A DNA stretch of 22,607 nt from a virus. Under the pieces are notes generated by a model. The model had not been told where the DNA came from. It saw only the letters and a program-made list of their open reading frames with translations, and ran no database searches. How positions within the stretch are numbered: the stretch's first letter is position 1; every line of letters begins with the position of its first letter. The stretch spans positions 1 through 22,607 of the IMG/VR virus record IMGVR_UViG_3300029309_000372. One strand, given 5' to 3'. Below, in pieces: positions 20,580-22,607 of the stretch. Both the position numbers and the translations under genes were made by a program.

Positions 20580-21363
20580 TTGTTCTATAACACATCAACT
20601 TGAAGATACTTATGAACAAAGGTTTTCAAAAGACGTAGCAACCATACAAGAACTACAATCTGTAGAACTTAAAAATGTCCCCATACCTGAAGTAAGTCCA
20701 GTAGTTGCTGTATATCCTTTATCATTCACAGACCAAACAGGACAAAGAAAAAGCAACAGCGAGTTTGCTTTATTCTCTACTGCAATAACTCAACAACCAA
20801 ACGCTTTATTGATTAGAGCTTTAAAACACACAGGAGATGGCAAGTTTTTTAGAGTGGTTGAAAGAGTTGGTTTAGACAATCTAACTAAAGAAAGACAGCT
20901 AATAAGGTCAGCAAGAGAACAATCTGGTAATGAAGAAGAAAAGAAAAAAGCACTTAGGCCATTATTGTTTGCAGGTATTTTAATAGAAGGCGCTGTCATA
21001 TCTTATGAAGCAAACCTTGAAAGTGGAGGTGCAGGTGCTAGATATTTAGGCATAGGTAAAAGTGTTATGTACCGGGAGGACAACATAACCATAAGTATGC
21101 GCATGGTTTCTGTTGCAACAGGTGAGGTATTGTTAGAAGTTTTAAGTCAAAAAACTATTTTTAGTTACGGTAAATCAGAAGATGTATTTCGCTTTGTAGA
21201 AGCTGATAGCGAGTTAGTAGAAATAGAGCTTGGTAATGCTAGAAACGAGTCATCTACAATAGCCTTGATGAAAGCTATAGAAGGCGCTGTGCTAGAGATA
21301 GTTAATACAGGCTATGACAAAGGGTTTTGGGTTTTACAAAATAAAAACGAAGGAGTAGAATAA
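20530..21363 (+). CDS. csgG: CsgG-like outer-membrane export lipoprotein
   Basis: A 277-residue CsgG, the nonameric outer-membrane channel of curli export. The signal MAQLRKSSYLLALLLSS ends in a lipobox, with lipidated Cys18. The core is close to E. coli CsgG: VVAVYPLSFTDQTGQ, ERVGLDNLTKERQLIRSARE, AVISYEANLESGGAGARYLG (E. coli GYESNVKSGGVGARYFG), and VATGEVLLEV. The constriction segment FALFSTAITQQPNALL aligns with ASNFSTAVPQSATAML: Phe82 keeps the E. coli Phe56, while Asn55 is replaced by Leu81 and Tyr51 by Ser77. The start lies in a different frame within csgF (overlap 50 nt) with no clear ribosome site, so translation is probably coupled. The full-length fold suggests a working pore rather than a remnant. 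Confidence 0.93.
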   Translation: MAQLRKSSYLLALLLSSCSITHQLEDTYEQRFSKDVATIQELQSVELKNVPIPEVSPVVAVYPLSFTDQTGQRKSNSEFALFSTAITQQPNALLIRALKHTGDGKFFRVVERVGLDNLTKERQLIRSAREQSGNEEEKKKALRPLLFAGILIEGAVISYEANLESGGAGARYLGIGKSVMYREDNITISMRMVSVATGEVLLEVLSQKTIFSYGKSEDVFRFVEADSELVEIELGNARNESSTIALMKAIEGAVLEIVNTGYDKGFWVLQNKNEGVE

Positions 21364-21367
21364 AATT

Positions 21368-22093
21368 ATGAAAAATAAACTAATAAGCATACTAGCTACA
21401 TGCTCTCTTGTGGTTTTTGCTGCTGACAATGAAATATATGTTGACCAGTCAGGAACAGGTGCAAACATTGATTTAGAGCAACTTGGTATTTCAAACATTA
21501 TAGGTGGGTTAAATTCAACTGCTGGTAGTGTCAATGCTTTTGATTTAGACGGTAATAGTATGACACTTGATATTAATATGATTGGTGCAACTAATAAGTT
21601 TTTAGGTGATATTTTTGCAGATAACTTTACAGGATTCTATGAGTTTGATGGTGGCACAAATTCTTTTACTATACAGGTAGACCCAACTGATACTTATAGT
21701 GCAGATGGCTCTAATCAGAATGTCGATGTTACAGGCAGTGGTAATACCTTTACTTTAAATCAAGGCACAAGCGCTCTAGCATCACAACTAGACTTAGATT
21801 GGATAATTAATGGCTCAAACAACACCATTACATCTAATATAAATATTGATGGCGCTACCAATTATATGGATATTGACGGTTCTGATAACACTCTAACCTA
21901 TACAGGTACAGGTGTCACAGCATCAGCAGGTGGATATTTTTATCTTGACCACACAGGAGGCTCTAGGACTTTTAATGTACAACAGCTATCAACACAGGAC
22001 AACGATTGGCTTAAAGTTATTTCAGTTTCTGGCACTGCTGCTTCTACTGTTTGTATTATTCAAAACGACCAAGGTACAAGCACAAGCTGTTGA
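21368..22093 (+). CDS. Exported curlin-like repeat protein (241 aa)
   Basis: AGGAG (21351-21355) precedes ATG 21368. MKNKLISILATCSLVVFAA is a Sec signal peptide, cleaved near VFA/ADN. The mature start YVDQSGTGANIDLEQLGISN has the Q-x-G then N, and Q-x-G-x-x-N, pattern of curlin repeats (compare CsgB IDQTGDYNLAYIDQAGSAN). The rest follows a looser G-x-x-N rhythm at about 11-residue steps: glycines 29, 40, 62, 73, 95, and again GSNN, GATN, GSDN near 149-174. A beta-solenoid fits. The end (TVCIIQNDQGTSTSC) has two cysteines that could form a disulfide. Directly behind csgG, it is the natural candidate substrate, though strict curlin repeats occur only at the start. Its last 119 nt also encode the start of the next gene. 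Confidence 0.75.
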   Translation: MKNKLISILATCSLVVFAADNEIYVDQSGTGANIDLEQLGISNIIGGLNSTAGSVNAFDLDGNSMTLDINMIGATNKFLGDIFADNFTGFYEFDGGTNSFTIQVDPTDTYSADGSNQNVDVTGSGNTFTLNQGTSALASQLDLDWIINGSNNTITSNINIDGATNYMDIDGSDNTLTYTGTGVTASAGGYFYLDHTGGSRTFNVQQLSTQDNDWLKVISVSGTAASTVCIIQNDQGTSTSC

Positions 22094-22607
22094 TATAGGT
22101 GACATATCTGAGCTAAACGGCACAGCACAAATTGTCCGAGATAAGCCATACGATGCTAATTTAAAGTTTGCTATACAGAGCAACGATGAGGCCATAACTA
22201 AAGATGGTCGCATGGCTATTAAATTTTTAGATGATTCTGTAGTTAAACTTACAGAATGGTCTGAACTTGTCATAGACTCATATATATTTGACCCGGACCC
22301 TAGTAAATCTAAGATGGCTTTAACATTTGGTTTAGGCACAGCAAGGTTTATTACAGGCAATCTTAATCGTATAGACAAACAGAATATTCAACTAAAAACA
22401 CCTACTGCAAATATAGCAATTAGAGGTACTGATTTTACTGCTACGGTTGATGAATTAGGTAGAAGTCTAATTATTCTTTTGCCTGATGCTTTTGGTTTAT
22501 CTAGTGGTGAAATAGAAGTAGTAACAGCTATGGGTACAGTAATACTTAATAAACCTTATGAAGCTACTACAGTAAGCGTGTTTGAGTCTGCACCTACTAA
22601 GCCTGTA
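21975..22607 (+). CDS. Exported FecR-domain protein (3' end beyond window)
   Basis: The frame beginning at ATG 21975 is open to the window end (211 codons). AGGA at 21965-21968 is six bases upstream. The N-terminus is a clear Sec signal peptide: TTIGLKLFQFLALLLLLFVL and then a cleavage motif AQA (36-38) before VDIGDISELNGTAQIVRD. This start region is out of frame with, and nested inside, the last 119 nt of the curlin-like gene. Mature residues carry KDGRMAIKFLDDSVVKL and TPTANIAIRGTDFTATVDE, the typical FecR domain (PF04773) segments. FecR domains occur in periplasmic regulators and surface proteins; here, beside csgG, a periplasmic or surface role in the export module is likely. No FecI-type sigma factor is present in the window. 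The 3' end is not seen. Confidence 0.85.
   Translation, partial: MYNSYQHRTTIGLKLFQFLALLLLLFVLFKTTKVQAQAVDIGDISELNGTAQIVRDKPYDANLKFAIQSNDEAITKDGRMAIKFLDDSVVKLTEWSELVIDSYIFDPDPSKSKMALTFGLGTARFITGNLNRIDKQNIQLKTPTANIAIRGTDFTATVDELGRSLIILLPDAFGLSSGEIEVVTAMGTVILNKPYEATTVSVFESAPTKPV

Noticed and set aside
1-22607. tRNA genes, CRISPR arrays, insertion sequences
   Set aside because: I saw no cloverleaf-type arms, no regularly spaced identical repeats with spacers, and no transposase or terminal inverted repeats.

Overview
This window looks like about 22.6 kb of an AT-rich, double-stranded DNA tailed phage (Caudoviricetes-like), probably marine and probably infecting a Gram-negative host. The marine assignment rests on a run of structural proteins of types I know from uncultured marine phage contigs. 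The Gram-negative assignment rests on an outer-membrane CsgG-type lipoprotein and Sec-exported partners. Every gene I can support is on the + strand, packed with ATGA or TAATG overlaps. I see no tRNA, rRNA, CRISPR array or insertion sequence.

Layout. 1-4.2 kb: the 3' end of a VapE-type primase/helicase gene, then small early genes, several below 60 codons, then a C5-cytosine DNA methyltransferase with many reiterated target-recognition-like segments. 4.2-5.0 kb: a non-coding block with nine AGGGTA/TACCCT hexamers and a long hairpin, then a terminase small subunit. No large terminase, portal or capsid gene follows. 5.0-5.45 kb: a gap with no convincing gene. 5.45-9.4 kb: accessory genes (small membrane protein, PP-loop PAPS-reductase-like enzyme, several small unknowns, a possible frameshifted pair, a small HTH-like protein and a short serine recombinase). 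9.4-16.9 kb: virion-type genes, namely an 808-residue polyvalent-like protein, a coiled-coil/proline-rich protein, a protein built from 22-residue repeats, three marine-phage-type structural proteins and a polyglycine adhesin-like protein. 16.9-19.1 kb: four consecutive genes resembling 2-oxoglutarate/Fe(II) oxygenases. 19.2-22.6 kb: a small basic protein, a thermonuclease, a one-span membrane protein, CsgF, CsgG, a curlin-like exported protein and a FecR-domain protein cut by the window end.

The most striking part is the end. CsgF and CsgG appear in the same order as in the bacterial curli operon, directly followed by a Sec-exported curlin-like repeat protein and an exported FecR-domain protein. 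These four genes are interlocked: the lipoprotein signal of CsgG is encoded out of frame inside the end of csgF, and the signal peptide of the FecR protein is encoded out of frame inside the last 119 nt of the curlin-like gene. I infer a phage-borne type VIII (curli-like) export module that brings a possible secreted substrate. It could serve exit, envelope modification or exclusion; the sequence does not say which.

Assignments rest on reading motifs by eye. No database search or structure prediction was run.
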